Below, piece by piece: positions 28,201-32,548 of a stretch of 36,112 nucleotides of DNA (position 1 is the first letter of the stretch; the number at the start of each line of letters is the position of its first letter). Position numbers and translations under genes: made by a program. This DNA comes from an uncultured Verrucomicrobia subdivision 3 bacterium (GTDB lineage Bacteria > Verrucomicrobiota > Verrucomicrobiia > Limisphaerales > UBA11358). The stretch is taken from NCBI GenBank assembly GCA_903822015.1, contig CAIJNQ010000151.1, forward strand, positions 1 to 36,112, written 5' to 3'. The notes under the pieces are model-generated. The model was not told the DNA's origin, searched no databases, and saw only the letters and a list, made by a program, of their open reading frames with translations.

Positions 28201-28387
28201 CGGCGTCGGCCGCTATGCGAATTTGCTGGGCAGCGCCAATGGCTCCGTGCTGAACGCGATTTTTACTGACAGCTCATTGCCGCTGAGTTTTGATAGCGGC
28301 GGAACCCTGCATGGACTGGCCTTGATTCTGGCCGACTTGGCCAAAATCACGGTCGCGGCCGGAAAACTTAGCGGCACCGTTCCGTAA
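13208..28387 (+). CDS. Giant LEPR-XLL repetitive protein, 5059 residues (probable exported adhesin/surface fibre)
   Basis: This is one uninterrupted 15,180-base frame. Residues 17-27 read LEPRVLLSADA, the LEPR-XLL motif found at the N-terminus of very large repetitive proteins; there is no Sec signal peptide. A Ser/Thr/Ala-rich linker follows (28-205). Residues 206-3518 are beta-strand-rich with Thr/Ser/Asn/Gly bias, including a run of seven long repeats (970-1953) and an odd inserted module (2490-2552). An aromatic-rich block (3425-3470) and a proline hinge (3519-3527) precede a second half with 10-residue (3628-3677) and 20-residue (4034-4152) repeats, and a beta-helix-like C-terminal part ending KLSGTVP. 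Cysteine is very rare (about seven). The start must be the TTG at 13208: an in-frame TGA at 13178-13180 precedes it and there is no ATG or GTG between. No anchoring motif is visible. Adhesin or sheath function is inferred from size and composition. Confidence 0.93.
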   Translation: MSQSPQQRRNSFELEALEPRVLLSADAFLATAVAANVVHKSTEVIHQAAAPDHGTVHDSLAYTPAEAGGIFAGVAVQAIQSHEPSPTSSGIQTKPATDIESGPNPDTAVQAKTVAATVVTTSTTNSANKISPTTTTTSAPSTTTSGSVATQQLTASLTVANAPPANTQTTVVKSVSNTTGSTQATSTTSFASKASPIPASPAVTTTDLWSTITGILTAANIANGTLPTGSTSYANVTIEGFLDFSNVAVTFTQSGGKGTAVTVGISGTATLLFPGGSNLISVTLGAVSGSFTTSVQPTGPSFKFSLSIASVTLNLGQALSVTTTSASNPAVTFNFSPNNSGVNADPDGASTTAVPLFKISTATATSPQFPGLGSATLTNFSLWTNGISFDNFSLTNSSVTIGNFFTATHGVTVPPGSPQNTTPVDVPVSLTATGGSGQQFNLDISNVSASTAQVSFFAPNVQLFPNVSGLNLSFSNVSGSFDVLDSTPVIDTSTGLQKVVIKQEMVNGVLQNVSIPQFTSTIGVGALSLAVGNVNISVGDAFTLHMSSVILTPGAATIATVTNATITSNLISGIPTFALPSSIVITQTGFTLSNLKLATGVTASIGSFLSIQNFSFTVTNFSINSPTSGTGTFTASTTATADSMTLFPSYSAISSTITGLTFNFNIAVQGNALSGALSISATSVSLTVANQLTITAGSVALPVVFSPESTTLLSIGTATVDFTQLNLLGSISGLTIQKITNQNVTNTVLTIADGALTGNFTNLGLGGVLTFQGAPTVTLSNLTYTLGGSLGGSISFGPLGVTLNLGSLSAGTVSASGIFSGSYDLQSGTLTGNLGTAPSPFTISVPGFVSVSGTLALFYQPSSGGTSTFLIGGQGINIFMGYNGGTTPVGVQVTNATFALAVFDTSGTYTFAFNATSSSISLTGLPNLPGSVTPLSITTGTVLVQFDNNGAVNLAVNVDTNPADAVQLNFTGNVTSLMVNNLTLNVAGLITLSGNFGFQTVTDAITGLVDDVVIGAANVNAMLGTPSGPNLTINGASLGLVLILPTSASPKTTFALMLNGGTDALNNIPNFSISSYTLTISGAAFTGLAVDLNTTPFGLGGTAWSLPNPIINIATPDVPALALNFGSTAVPGDLNFSTLGIPVAGIPFVGVFGPLSLNFAGLISLKGEFTFEPFTPVSATVPDLLIGATDLTITAGTGTTNLTIGGISPATGATLMAVIVPGASANLTTYALEATGAISLYGIPDFSLSGTAAVQINTTGVLPATLIPSTVTIPTQDGSVAAASFFSDFSNASNLTSIEGTLAMTVNLPGTTDTFVTLNGAFGFQMFADSVTGLTDFAIGASQTTITFGTASAGLTMVNASLALLIRSGGMSGGNPVTTTYALDANGGTDTLTLPDISQISFGATGFIVKINHLGVDPATLVGIPGGVQTAGGVVPLSFPGYGTRSFEDLEVTGISFNVGGFVTLTGNLAIQMFADPVTSGATDLAIAATGINAAVTAGGVSLTINGASLGLLVVPGSTTNYALVVNGGMDALTGINGLTLSATGLSVFVSSGINPATYLGTLSSIVTAAGNVSLAFPGLPTTGPVADVEGTITLSVANFASLSGKFWFQEFTATVNSAPQAVILAGASNITAVVGATSTGSTNLTIQGASLELLLVPGNGGPSTYALVANGGTDTLNGITGLSLSTSGLLVQINNNVSAALLTAANAQQVATTTGTAKPDFSKLKAGKMIEVEGTVTLNVAGFISLTGSFIFTEQTNVNGIEIDIGASGINAFLGTADGTVGVGVSGAELGMVIYENSTTNATTYALSVSAPLVVTGLPTEVKFTGTAQIAINTTGGALTTTINTPDSSVPVAFTAAQGKLKSFSVTGLTLTITPATGTSISLTGDFSFATTVVSGQTELLIGAANVSTSSIVPDVGASVAITNGSLGMVVFTNSTGGNAGYALAASATVTAALGSSSGSLTLTILRNTTTNAVNQTVAVGGASVPVVLTSLQVATTKPFQSIAVSSASLNIDNTLLFSATVTGSSGTTPGVTTQTLTGVTLTLQDPATKNIYLTLTAASASYSTVAGGIIYDNTTWGANGGYDVVLNNLSLSLGGYVVFNGTVDVQYNNKTSSSAAKVSFNFTSAAITFNQNAGSNPLVSVAGSFAFAYSSTAGLSLIGTPTISGVSFFGQTITPATTAAAATTASSPITTAAATSTSGTLGPVTLGSPGIGFSNFNLDTSGNLSVKVTISDKGAGINSTFGSVAVKASVDLEGSFTVGMTLNLQNPISAPTNIQAGNFALTLKNLNITVTITGASNITLTLTAASVSINPEAGPTDNAVTFAGTLSGSLAIGSLQFTCSAGNFAITGNGSFVALPGFSVSLSFGANTSETSFSWPSWLPLQNLSMVLTWTNFNSDPTSCLITLSATVSVTLPSTSLQITGNVTNLVIDVSTLVNGNFPIIGLGSVALNVSGNLFGGTVSGSLIIGVAQFDDNGKLVSQFSASSAQVGTITATTASTTVTGVGTLFTSLQAGQSIYDASGNLIGTVASIQSDTSLTLNAVAAVAVTTGAFENQPVATTTTTSTAAGIHSVFYAGIAASWTSPNGMGFAIQIGLTEYGPLTAYFSVNIPIPIGETGLILASFSGGVAFGVPLPTYSIQTDPNTGLPLASSALQLQTNAFTPLGQQTVTEWQSQLAQQAATLYAPSFKNGGTITNGWSNLGSAPILIQAGATLTAGDVATISADEAVFMVTATIDFDTTGKFLITGTATFGSSLTVNVSIYANLTPLFQNDVSTTNPVYVLFLLDMPPPPPLASLISLPLVQIYGTITFAPINNGLELDFAGEADLNLPGGLYAKLTGTISLIFTSTSFQMTLANAALNVSYLGTIGTAAGNLNIQKDGNGVDIWGALVVTLNVSSASLLPASTGISVSGEIEMEINTTAVQQSVTLSGLQPSVTEPDGTVVTPSTTVNLDPNSFSLLVTGGATVTLLGQQIFNISGTLVIDINSTSLTIFVQAILDVGPEDFNYVSFNANGLLYVDQNGFAAMVTLSINKSLNLGNTLTYSMGGDFLLVMNTTGETNPIQFIIPTVAASPIPVVTGPDFTSSNLLAITNYENDAINPGKRTLVIPAGPPPSGTTDYLNGWINSTASITPGYYFLIVGRGSLTLGLSSTSLVITGNINIAASYSAGNIIFSFELNASLNLQVAGTNLFSFNVVGGIEISNAGLVAALNLSLNGGLPSGLGFSLSGSLTFTLEINTTGTAAQVPGTNITVQPGAMVAINGSLAIPGFTLSGEFDLTVTSTYLAVNVTASASVLGITLNVDGAAQIFYGANKGLALDLMLSVGSGAPGSTCTFYPISALGNSFVIQGTLELQLNTCSSAVKLSNGVTVQSGFLISLTNVKVYLFQVFELDGSASIRVSSAGFDLYLNVTLNFFNLVKLNVTGDVNSNGTFYFSASASFYYYWSIGAVSGDVYAYLTVSFWYYSSSNNGFSASAGCGIDIYHIGSLSLNATVTISSSEFYLNLSVDLVLFSATITIDLGPTSPPPAPPPPVVAWQNPTTHVVQLNFGTDVSSRGTDYPAQAVESYDVTESLGIVTVYTTLPIPGGSGSQTYTNTFTGVTGILVDNTRDYGGVTKSDSVTIEAGVLVPLIVNLGSNNTTIINRGSGATTVYNYGSGTNTITTGSGQATIYDYGTGSNTINVGGGGVTYYGGEVGASVSSATYSSKGITYFINSSNQVTVIESGYKNYTLSSTGLIYGSYSLNGVINQATLNGVSAGGTTFTFNNWNGTATVNGQGYNNTVVANPGGGAALTFALTNTSLQVKTNGTVTEQITLSGIQKANLTGGTGANTFNVSSWSGTANLNGADGNATYNLTLTGVGAGTINVLDATVNSNDVLNLFANASTIITSNQLTVGGQVVNYSAVATLNVTGTAAGLAYNVRSTNNTTTTTINAMGSGNVFNLGSTASNAKVQAGNLEGILGSLNLNGGGQDMLNVDDSGNAGGLTGVMTPTTLDYTGLGTITYSGIAALTVGLGQGADTFTIADTITSASTTPVIVINSNGGNDTINVLDDHAVTVINGGNGSDTFNMTDDHAATTVNAGTHGSDTFIVTDDHALTTINGGIGSDSFNLLDDHGATIFNGGTTNNIFNIFNAHAVTTLNGGPGTNAFYIFGNSAQLNINGAGVDVYNLFASVLAGQTTYQINGPVTITGVAGGSDQLNIYGTVLNDTIVINGYHLTSLGLNVTFGNIANWALFGLAGNDTFYAQKVVVPTTMVGDGTLPVFALPAGLSVPDFTGGNTSNTFNDTYYIGRFGPNLPGWIAGINAPLTIVGGPGTDTAYVDDAADIANRTFTLTPGVLTSNAMGPNGQIVYDASLEYLNVFCGSGNDTLYVNNLLNPTVTTIDGGKGINTASLNFSGDFAAADLTLVRFRNGGLTVAGNYTGLLNDAGALTNVIIGGSMTGTGVLNVGSINTMTVGGDLAGLVNVTGLLNTLAITGGSPGQIIAGSINYITVQSGYGNKVLQVTEGGILRKILATPAAGGTLPGNIRFAFIYDSAAPGNPQLAIQITNSGTVVTHSFNLALTTPSAAAQFNLALVYATAATGLGNLSVTGDLLFKADAAELSFLHIATAPHFGVILPYDNITGLEFSGILPIGMVDVAGIEAIAFGLLETQAGQVVNILGDLGSAGNPQVLWNLLGSQAALLLATDAITVSFSTGHSVQLFAQCNSNPTLEYAMTFTDESSAGNTVTALVAILPATTTVQSISFQGDGGSVNSRYGVGTITSTGSLGNVTDGGALGGITAANIFGSILVNGGAITGTIQTTGLDTNPWTGVQTTFNADLGQFTYNSNGTITGVTKIYASGGITGTGRIISRGNLVSTVTSAAAFSGLIAAQGNIGKILTNASGVAVTSGTGQLTRYGGINVTGTMAGQVVALGNIFGDITITGSMTGRIAAQGQAVSGLSVTRLGILGNFHVTNNFAGTAAVVSGGLIGDALDATTFQAATVSGSSATGWLAADGAINVANPSSITGVGRYANLLGSANGSVLNAIFTDSSLPLSFDSGGTLHGLALILADLAKITVAAGKLSGTVP
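13256..13288 (+). other. LEPR-XLL targeting motif of the giant protein
   Basis: Codons 17-27 encode LEPRVLLSADA, preceded by RRNSFELEA. The spacing from the start and the strict LEPRxLLSAD form match the motif known from other giant proteins. Its position where a signal peptide would lie makes it the best candidate for recognition by the export machine encoded upstream. Confidence 0.85.
16115..19066 (+). repeat. Seven long repeats (138-173 residues) in the giant protein
   Basis: The core F-x-S/T-L-x-G-x-F-x-F recurs at 16172 (LITLSGNFGF), 16691 (LISLKGEFTF), 17150 (FVTLNGAFGF), 17591 (FVTLTGNLAI), 18005 (FASLSGKFWF), 18437 (FISLTGSFIF) and 18848 (SISLTGDFSF). Between cores most units share IGAxxI, LTIxGASLGL, TYALxxNGGTDxL and VEGT-type strands. 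Start-to-start spacing is 519, 459, 441, 414, 432 and 411 bases. The copies are diverged at DNA level, so this is old duplication rather than recent expansion. Confidence 0.85.
20675..20863 (+). other. Inserted GTIT...GTLFTSLQAGQ module in the giant protein
   Basis: Residues 2490-2552 read GTITATTASTTVTGVGTLFT, then LQAGQSIYDASGNLIGTVAS and SDTSLTLNAVAAVAV. This compact beta domain is distinct from the surrounding repeats and resembles small modules of phage tail and virion-associated proteins (GTVT..G..TVTGSGT.F). It is flanked by a Thr-rich linker (ATTTTTSTAAG). Confidence 0.55.
23482..23610 (+). other. Aromatic-rich block of the giant protein
   Basis: The segment includes GTFYFSASASFYYYWSIGAV and YAYLTVSFWYYSSS. 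Tyr, Phe and Trp are far denser here than elsewhere in the protein, in an alternating pattern typical of exposed beta-strands. It closes the first, larger half just before the proline hinge. Confidence 0.7.
23762..23788 (+). other. Proline hinge SPPPAPPPP in the giant protein
   Basis: Codons 3519-3527 encode SPPPAPPPP. The stretch separates the long beta-repeat half from a second half of different composition, so it probably acts as a stiff spacer between two folding units. Confidence 0.85.
24089..24238 (+). repeat. Five 10-residue NYGSG repeats in the giant protein
   Basis: Five consecutive units follow each other: NLGSNNTTII, NRGSGATTVY, NYGSGTNTIT, TGSGQATIY and DYGTGSNTIN. A Gly-Ser-Gly turn and a TxI/Y strand alternate, which fits turns of a beta-solenoid or beta-roll. 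Confidence 0.8.
25307..25663 (+). repeat. Six 20-residue NGGxGSDTF..DDHA repeats in the giant protein
   Basis: The units are 18, 20, 21, 20, 20 and 20 residues long and begin NGGN, NGGNGSDTF, NAGTHGSDTF, NGGIGSDSF, NGGTTNNIF and NGGPGTNAF. The first four carry DDHA or DDHG, the fifth NAHA, and the sixth has lost it. Each unit resembles two turns of an RTX-like beta-roll, but with one GGxGxD half only; the DDH triplet could bind a metal ion. Confidence 0.85.
26468..28050 (+). other. C-terminal beta-helix-like region of the giant protein
   Basis: Short hydrophobic strands alternate with Gly turns in the patterns NVIIGGSMTGTG, SINTMTVGGDLAGLVNVTG and, further on, RIISRGNLVSTV and AFSGLIAAQGNIGKIL. 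Such alternation is common in right-handed beta-helices of surface proteins. A less repetitive domain (about 26700-27400) interrupts it. I see no type I secretion signal, sorting motif or membrane anchor at the C-terminus. Confidence 0.55.
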
Positions 28388-28391
28388 CCAT

Positions 28392-29042
28392 ATGAATAGC
28401 AAGATTCAATTTCTGATGGGTTGCGGAGTTCTCTCCCTGGCCTCGGCGTCGCTCGGTCAGGATATTTCCAACACGAACAGCGTTGCCGTCGACAAAAAAT
28501 ATTATTTCGGGACCGATCTGGGGCCCGCATTTCTGCAAACCGTCAATATCGTCGATGCCGACCAGATAAAGTTTAACACCGGCATCCGGGGTGACTTGAA
28601 CCTGGGCTACCGGTTGACACCCTGGTTTGCGGCGGAATTAGAGGGCGGTGTTATTTGGAACAGCGCGGATACGATCGGCGGGGTGGCCTTGTCCAGTTAC
28701 GGCGGCAGTTTGGATTTGTATCAGATACCCATGTTAGGCAATGTGGTCTTCACTCTGCCGCTGGATCACGGATTCAACGCGAAAGTCGGCGGCGGTGCCG
28801 GCGCGGTCGCTTCGATTTTGCATTTCAACAGCCCGCTGGGAGACATTCACAACACGGATTACACTTTTGCCTATCAGTTTTTCAGCGGCTTGAGCTACCA
28901 AGTCGCGAAAAATTTCGAAGTGGGCGTCGGCTTCAAGTTGCTCCGGACCAACAACCACTACTGGGAGGAAAACGGCGTCACGTTGACCACCGGCGGCGCC
29001 ATGACCTACTCCGTTACCGGTTCTTTCACCTGGGTTTTTTGA
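28392..29042 (+). CDS. Small outer-membrane beta-barrel protein (OmpW/OmpA-barrel-like)
   Basis: The 216-residue product begins 4 bases after the giant gene's stop. Residues 1-22 are a signal peptide (likely cleavage near LGQ-D). The mature part shows alternating amphipathic strands typical of an eight-stranded barrel: KYYFGTDLGPAFLQ, GDLNLGYRLTPWFAAELEGG, FNAKVGGGAGAV, NFEVGVGFKLL and the terminal VTGSFTWVF, ending in Phe as outer-membrane proteins do. The close spacing suggests co-expression with the giant protein. It could anchor or help assemble the giant protein at the surface, but a free-standing porin-like role is equally possible. Confidence 0.85.
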   Translation: MNSKIQFLMGCGVLSLASASLGQDISNTNSVAVDKKYYFGTDLGPAFLQTVNIVDADQIKFNTGIRGDLNLGYRLTPWFAAELEGGVIWNSADTIGGVALSSYGGSLDLYQIPMLGNVVFTLPLDHGFNAKVGGGAGAVASILHFNSPLGDIHNTDYTFAYQFFSGLSYQVAKNFEVGVGFKLLRTNNHYWEENGVTLTTGGAMTYSVTGSFTWVF

Positions 29043-29204
29043 GTGACGCTTTCGTCCTCGCCCGCGGCTTGATTATATCACCGGTTCGTCAGCACCCTCA
29101 CTTCATCGCCGCCGGTTTGATGAAAATGCTTTAGATGGCAGTTGTCGGAAACTGTGTTAACTTATTTGTATCGCGGAAAATGACGGAATAAGGCAAGTTA
29201 AGAA

Positions 29205-30275
29205 ATGATGAACGAAGGAAATACAACCAGTGCCGGCACCCGGACGGATAATGCCGCCTGGAAGGAGATCGTCCTCAAATATCAGAAACCCTCGACGTGG
29301 CGAGCGTTGTGGCAGATCATCAACACCATCGTTCCCTACGCGGCCTGCTGGTATCTTATCCATTTGAGCCTGGCGGTTTCCTGGTGGCTGGTGCTGCCGC
29401 TGGCGGTGCTGGCCGGGGCCTTGCTGGTGCGCGTTTTCATCATTTTTCACGACTGCGGCCACGGCTCATTTTTCCAATCCCGGTCGGCCAATGATTTGGT
29501 GGGTTTTCTTGCGGGGATTCTGACGTTCACCCCGTATTATCACTGGCGCTGGGAACACGCCATCCATCACAGCAACGCGGGCGATCTCGACAAGCGCGGC
29601 ACGGGTGACGTCTGGACCATGACGGTGCAGGAATATCTGGAATCGTCCCGTTGGAAACGATTCGCCTATCGGCTCGCGCGGAATCCCATCATCTTGTTCA
29701 TCATCGCCCCATTGTTCCTGTTTATTCTGCGGCAGAGGTTTCCTTCACCCAAAGCCAGCCAGCGGGAGCGTCATTCCGTCTATGCGATGAACGCCGCCAT
29801 TCTGGCCATGGCAACAGCCCTGAGCCTAGTGTTCGGCATCAAAGCCTACGTGGTGATCCAATTGACCATTATGATGGTCGCCGGGGGCGCCGGGGTCTGG
29901 ATGTTTTACGTCCAGCATCAATTCGAGGACGTTTATTGGGAACGCGGCGAAGACTGGAGTTTTGTGGCCGCGGCGCTGGAGGGGAGTTCCTTTTACAAAC
30001 TACCCCGCGTCCTGCAATGGTTTTCGGGCAACATCGGCTTCCATCACATCCACCATTTGAGCCCGCGCATTCCCAATTACAACCTGGAGAAATGCCATCA
30101 AGCCGATCCGCTGTTTCAAGCCGTGAAACCGATCACGCTGGTTACGAGCTTGCGGTCGATCACCTTCCGGCTCTGGGATGAAAACAGCCGGAAGCTGGTC
30201 GGTTATGGCCATCTTAAAAAATACCGGCATCAGAATCGCCAAAAGCAGCGAATGCCCTCAAGGTTGTCGGAGTAG
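29205..30275 (+). CDS. Fatty acid desaturase (membrane di-iron, delta-12/omega-6-like)
   Basis: The 356-residue product is a membrane di-iron enzyme introducing a double bond into acyl chains. Its three histidine boxes are intact: HDCGH (82-86), HAIHH (118-122) and HHIHH (280-284, followed by LSPRIPNYNL), plus QHQFE at 237-241, as in FAD2-like desaturases. Membrane segments lie at about 42-80, 100-112, 161-176 and 195-230. The start is the first of two adjacent ATGs (29205 or 29208). A 162-base gap separates it from the giant-protein cluster, so it is probably transcribed on its own. Regiospecificity cannot be read from the sequence. The gene's end overlaps the converging esterase gene by 18 bases. 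Confidence 0.93.
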   Translation: MMNEGNTTSAGTRTDNAAWKEIVLKYQKPSTWRALWQIINTIVPYAACWYLIHLSLAVSWWLVLPLAVLAGALLVRVFIIFHDCGHGSFFQSRSANDLVGFLAGILTFTPYYHWRWEHAIHHSNAGDLDKRGTGDVWTMTVQEYLESSRWKRFAYRLARNPIILFIIAPLFLFILRQRFPSPKASQRERHSVYAMNAAILAMATALSLVFGIKAYVVIQLTIMMVAGGAGVWMFYVQHQFEDVYWERGEDWSFVAAALEGSSFYKLPRVLQWFSGNIGFHHIHHLSPRIPNYNLEKCHQADPLFQAVKPITLVTSLRSITFRLWDENSRKLVGYGHLKKYRHQNRQKQRMPSRLSE

Positions 30276-31793
30276 AAAAAATTTCGCACTTGTGTCGGGT
30301 GTTTGCGTGACGATGATCTGTCCACCATTCGTCCGTGCTGCCGCTTCTTCGGGGATCCAGCTTCCGGTCGTGAGATTGGTGGTCGAGTAAAGTGAGAAGC
30401 TGCCGCAATTGGTAACCGGCCAACTCAACACCACATTCCCGCTTGCTCCGCCAATTGAGATCGGCGGTGCCGGCTGGCCGGCGCCCAAAAGCTCCAGATC
30501 GAAGCTCATGCCGATTTTCGATGCCGTACGCAGATGAATTTCCACGGCGACCAGATTTGTTCCTGGTTGCAGACTCGATGCCGGCAGGTTGGCCGGGTAG
30601 AATATGGAGAAAGTTTGAGGACCGGGCGTACTTAAAGCCAGGTTCGTGTAGGCGATGGGGCCGGCGGGCATGTTGGTGCTGCGAAACGCTTCCAGTCCAT
30701 TCAGCCATACCACCGCGCCATCCACCCGCGACAGGCGGAAATTAAGATTGGTAAAGGCCACGGTGGGCGGCACAACGAAACCGTGGCGGAAATAGGTGGT
30801 GATGTTTTTGTAGGCGCTGTTTGTCCCATAACTCACGGTGGTGAGCACCGCCGGGTCGGTGTAGCCCAAACGCGCCGGGCCGCCGGCCCAGCCTCTGTCG
30901 TCAAAACCGGGTTGCGACCAGTTTGTCCCCAGATCCTGGCCGGTATCGGAATATTTCCAGACCTCACCGCCGTGGATCAAGGTCGCGGTCGCCAGATTGC
31001 TGTTGACGGTGATGGCTTGAATCCGCGAGAGCCATTCCTGGGCGATGGCCTGCAAACCTAGCGCATTCGGATGCAGACCGTCGGCATTGAACATCAACTG
31101 ATTAACGCCCACGGCGGAAAATAGGTCGGCCAGCGACACGTTTTGACCGAGCGCCCGCCGCTGGTTGACCATCGCCTGCAAGGCAGAGTTGTAAATGGGA
31201 ACGTTGGCATAGTTGGAAGCGTAATTCAGGCCGGTTGTGTTCAGGGAGAGGGTTGTGATCTTGGCAAGGATCACGCTGGAATTCGGGGCATTGGAAAAAA
31301 TCAGATCCAGCAGTTTCGGCATGTCATTCGTCGCGACCTGGTAGGGATTGCGGCCCCGGCCAATGTCGTTCACCCCGATGAATACCAGCACCAGATCGGG
31401 GATGGTTCCGTTGGTGAAGGCATCCGCAACGATTTTTTGGAGGTAAACATTTGGGCCGGCGTAGCCATAAACCGAGTAGCCAAGCACCCCGGGAGCCGAG
31501 ACCACCGCTCCACAATACCCCTCATGCCGGACCTTGGTGAAGCTCCCGGACGAAGTTGACTGGTTCCGGCCAACAAACGTAAACGGATAACCGTTGGTCT
31601 CGAGTAGTGGTTGCAGATAGAGACGCCAGGCGCCGTTCGCTTCGCAGTCATCGGTGATCGAATCGCCCACGGCCATGACCTTGATCGGATTGGCTGCGCT
31701 GTAATGGTTGAGTACAAGCGCCCCGTCCGCCTTTGTCCACAAGCCAAGAATCATCAGGCCATACCGGATCCACCGGTCCACGCGCGATTTCAT
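30258..31793 (-). CDS. SGNH/GDSL-type esterase with C-terminal beta domains
   Basis: The 511-residue product starts at ATG 31793 (MKSRVDRWIRYG) with a likely signal peptide ending near DGA (about 24). The hydrolase motifs are present: GDSI at 43-46 (nucleophile Ser45), GVND at 140-143 (block III Asn) and DGLHP at 238-242 (Asp-His pair). Residues about 265-440 form a beta-rich domain resembling the jelly-roll parts of secreted carbohydrate esterases. The last 70 residues (NVVLSWP, SLYSTTNLTTGSW, FFLLRQP) match a tail style common in secreted verrucomicrobial proteins. Substrates are probably acetylated or acylated polysaccharides. The frame stays open upstream to 32450, but that part overlaps riboflavin synthase in another frame and reads as non-protein. 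Confidence 0.85.
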   Translation of the reverse strand: MKSRVDRWIRYGLMILGLWTKADGALVLNHYSAANPIKVMAVGDSITDDCEANGAWRLYLQPLLETNGYPFTFVGRNQSTSSGSFTKVRHEGYCGAVVSAPGVLGYSVYGYAGPNVYLQKIVADAFTNGTIPDLVLVFIGVNDIGRGRNPYQVATNDMPKLLDLIFSNAPNSSVILAKITTLSLNTTGLNYASNYANVPIYNSALQAMVNQRRALGQNVSLADLFSAVGVNQLMFNADGLHPNALGLQAIAQEWLSRIQAITVNSNLATATLIHGGEVWKYSDTGQDLGTNWSQPGFDDRGWAGGPARLGYTDPAVLTTVSYGTNSAYKNITTYFRHGFVVPPTVAFTNLNFRLSRVDGAVVWLNGLEAFRSTNMPAGPIAYTNLALSTPGPQTFSIFYPANLPASSLQPGTNLVAVEIHLRTASKIGMSFDLELLGAGQPAPPISIGGASGNVVLSWPVTNCGSFSLYSTTNLTTGSWIPEEAAARTNGGQIIVTQTPDTSAKFFLLRQP

Positions 31794-31927
31794 GAGTGGA
31801 AATATCCGCCAATCGTACCGGCGGTGCAACCGGATTCCTCCCCTGCCATCCTTGGTCAGAAATCCGTAGTCATACCCTGGCTGTACGGCCGGAGCTGGTG
31901 GAAGCTTTGATTTTCCCGCGCGAGATT

Positions 31928-32539
31928 TTACGCAGCGCTTCTCGCCGCGAGAAACTTTTCCACATATTTGCCGAGCAAATCCGCTTCGAGGTTCACCGCG
32001 TCGCCCAGCTTTCTCTCGCGCAACGCCGTCACCGAAAACGTGTGCGGGATGATCCAGATGCGGAAACATTTTTTCTGCACCGCGGCCACCGTCAGGCTGA
32101 TGCCATCCACCGTCACCGAGCCTTTGAATATAAGGTATCGCATCACGTCCACCGGCGCGGTGATGTCGAGGACGTGATCCTTCCCCGCGCGCTCCCAGCG
32201 GGTGATCCGGCCGAGGCCGTCCACGTGGCCCGTCACAAAATGGCCGCCCAGTTCGCCGTCCGCGCGTAGCGAGCGTTCCAGATTGACGAGCGAACCGGCT
32301 TTGGCGAATTGAAAATTTGTCCGCGACCAGCTTTCTTGCAGGAGATCGAATTGGATCAGCTTCGCCTTGCCGCGGGTGGAAATCTTCGCCGCGGTCAGGC
32401 AGCAGCCGTTCACCGCCACGCTGGCGCCGGGTTTCAGTCCCCGGCCGCACGCCTGGGCGCGGATGGTCAGCGCAATGGACTTATCCGTCGGCTGGATTTT
32501 TTCGATGACGCCCGTTTCTTCAACAATGCCCGTGAACAT
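31928..32539 (-). CDS. ribE: Riboflavin synthase, alpha chain
   Basis: The 203-residue product catalyses the last step of riboflavin synthesis, dismutating two 6,7-dimethyl-8-ribityllumazine molecules. It begins with the canonical MFTGIVEETGVIEKI. Its two lumazine-binding repeats contain VAVNGCCLTA in the first and GSVTVDGISLTVAAV in the second, together with HFVTGHVDGLGRI between them. Length and motifs are normal for the family. It starts 9 bases after the ribD stop on the same strand, so the two are co-transcribed. The symbol ribE is used in many genomes; Escherichia coli calls the same enzyme ribC. Confidence 0.96.
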   Translation of the reverse strand: MFTGIVEETGVIEKIQPTDKSIALTIRAQACGRGLKPGASVAVNGCCLTAAKISTRGKAKLIQFDLLQESWSRTNFQFAKAGSLVNLERSLRADGELGGHFVTGHVDGLGRITRWERAGKDHVLDITAPVDVMRYLIFKGSVTVDGISLTVAAVQKKCFRIWIIPHTFSVTALRERKLGDAVNLEADLLGKYVEKFLAARSAA

Positions 32540-32548
32540 GAAATTATT

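Noticed and set aside
28392-28430. Lipoprotein lipobox (LMGC) at the start of the beta-barrel protein
   Set aside because: The Cys is at residue 11, leaving too short a hydrophobic core, and a normal signal peptide continues beyond it.
31794-32450. Upstream extension of the esterase frame to give a 730-residue protein
   Set aside because: This part overlaps riboflavin synthase on the same strand in another frame, is Arg/Gly-rich without structure, and the esterase has its own ATG and signal peptide at 31793.
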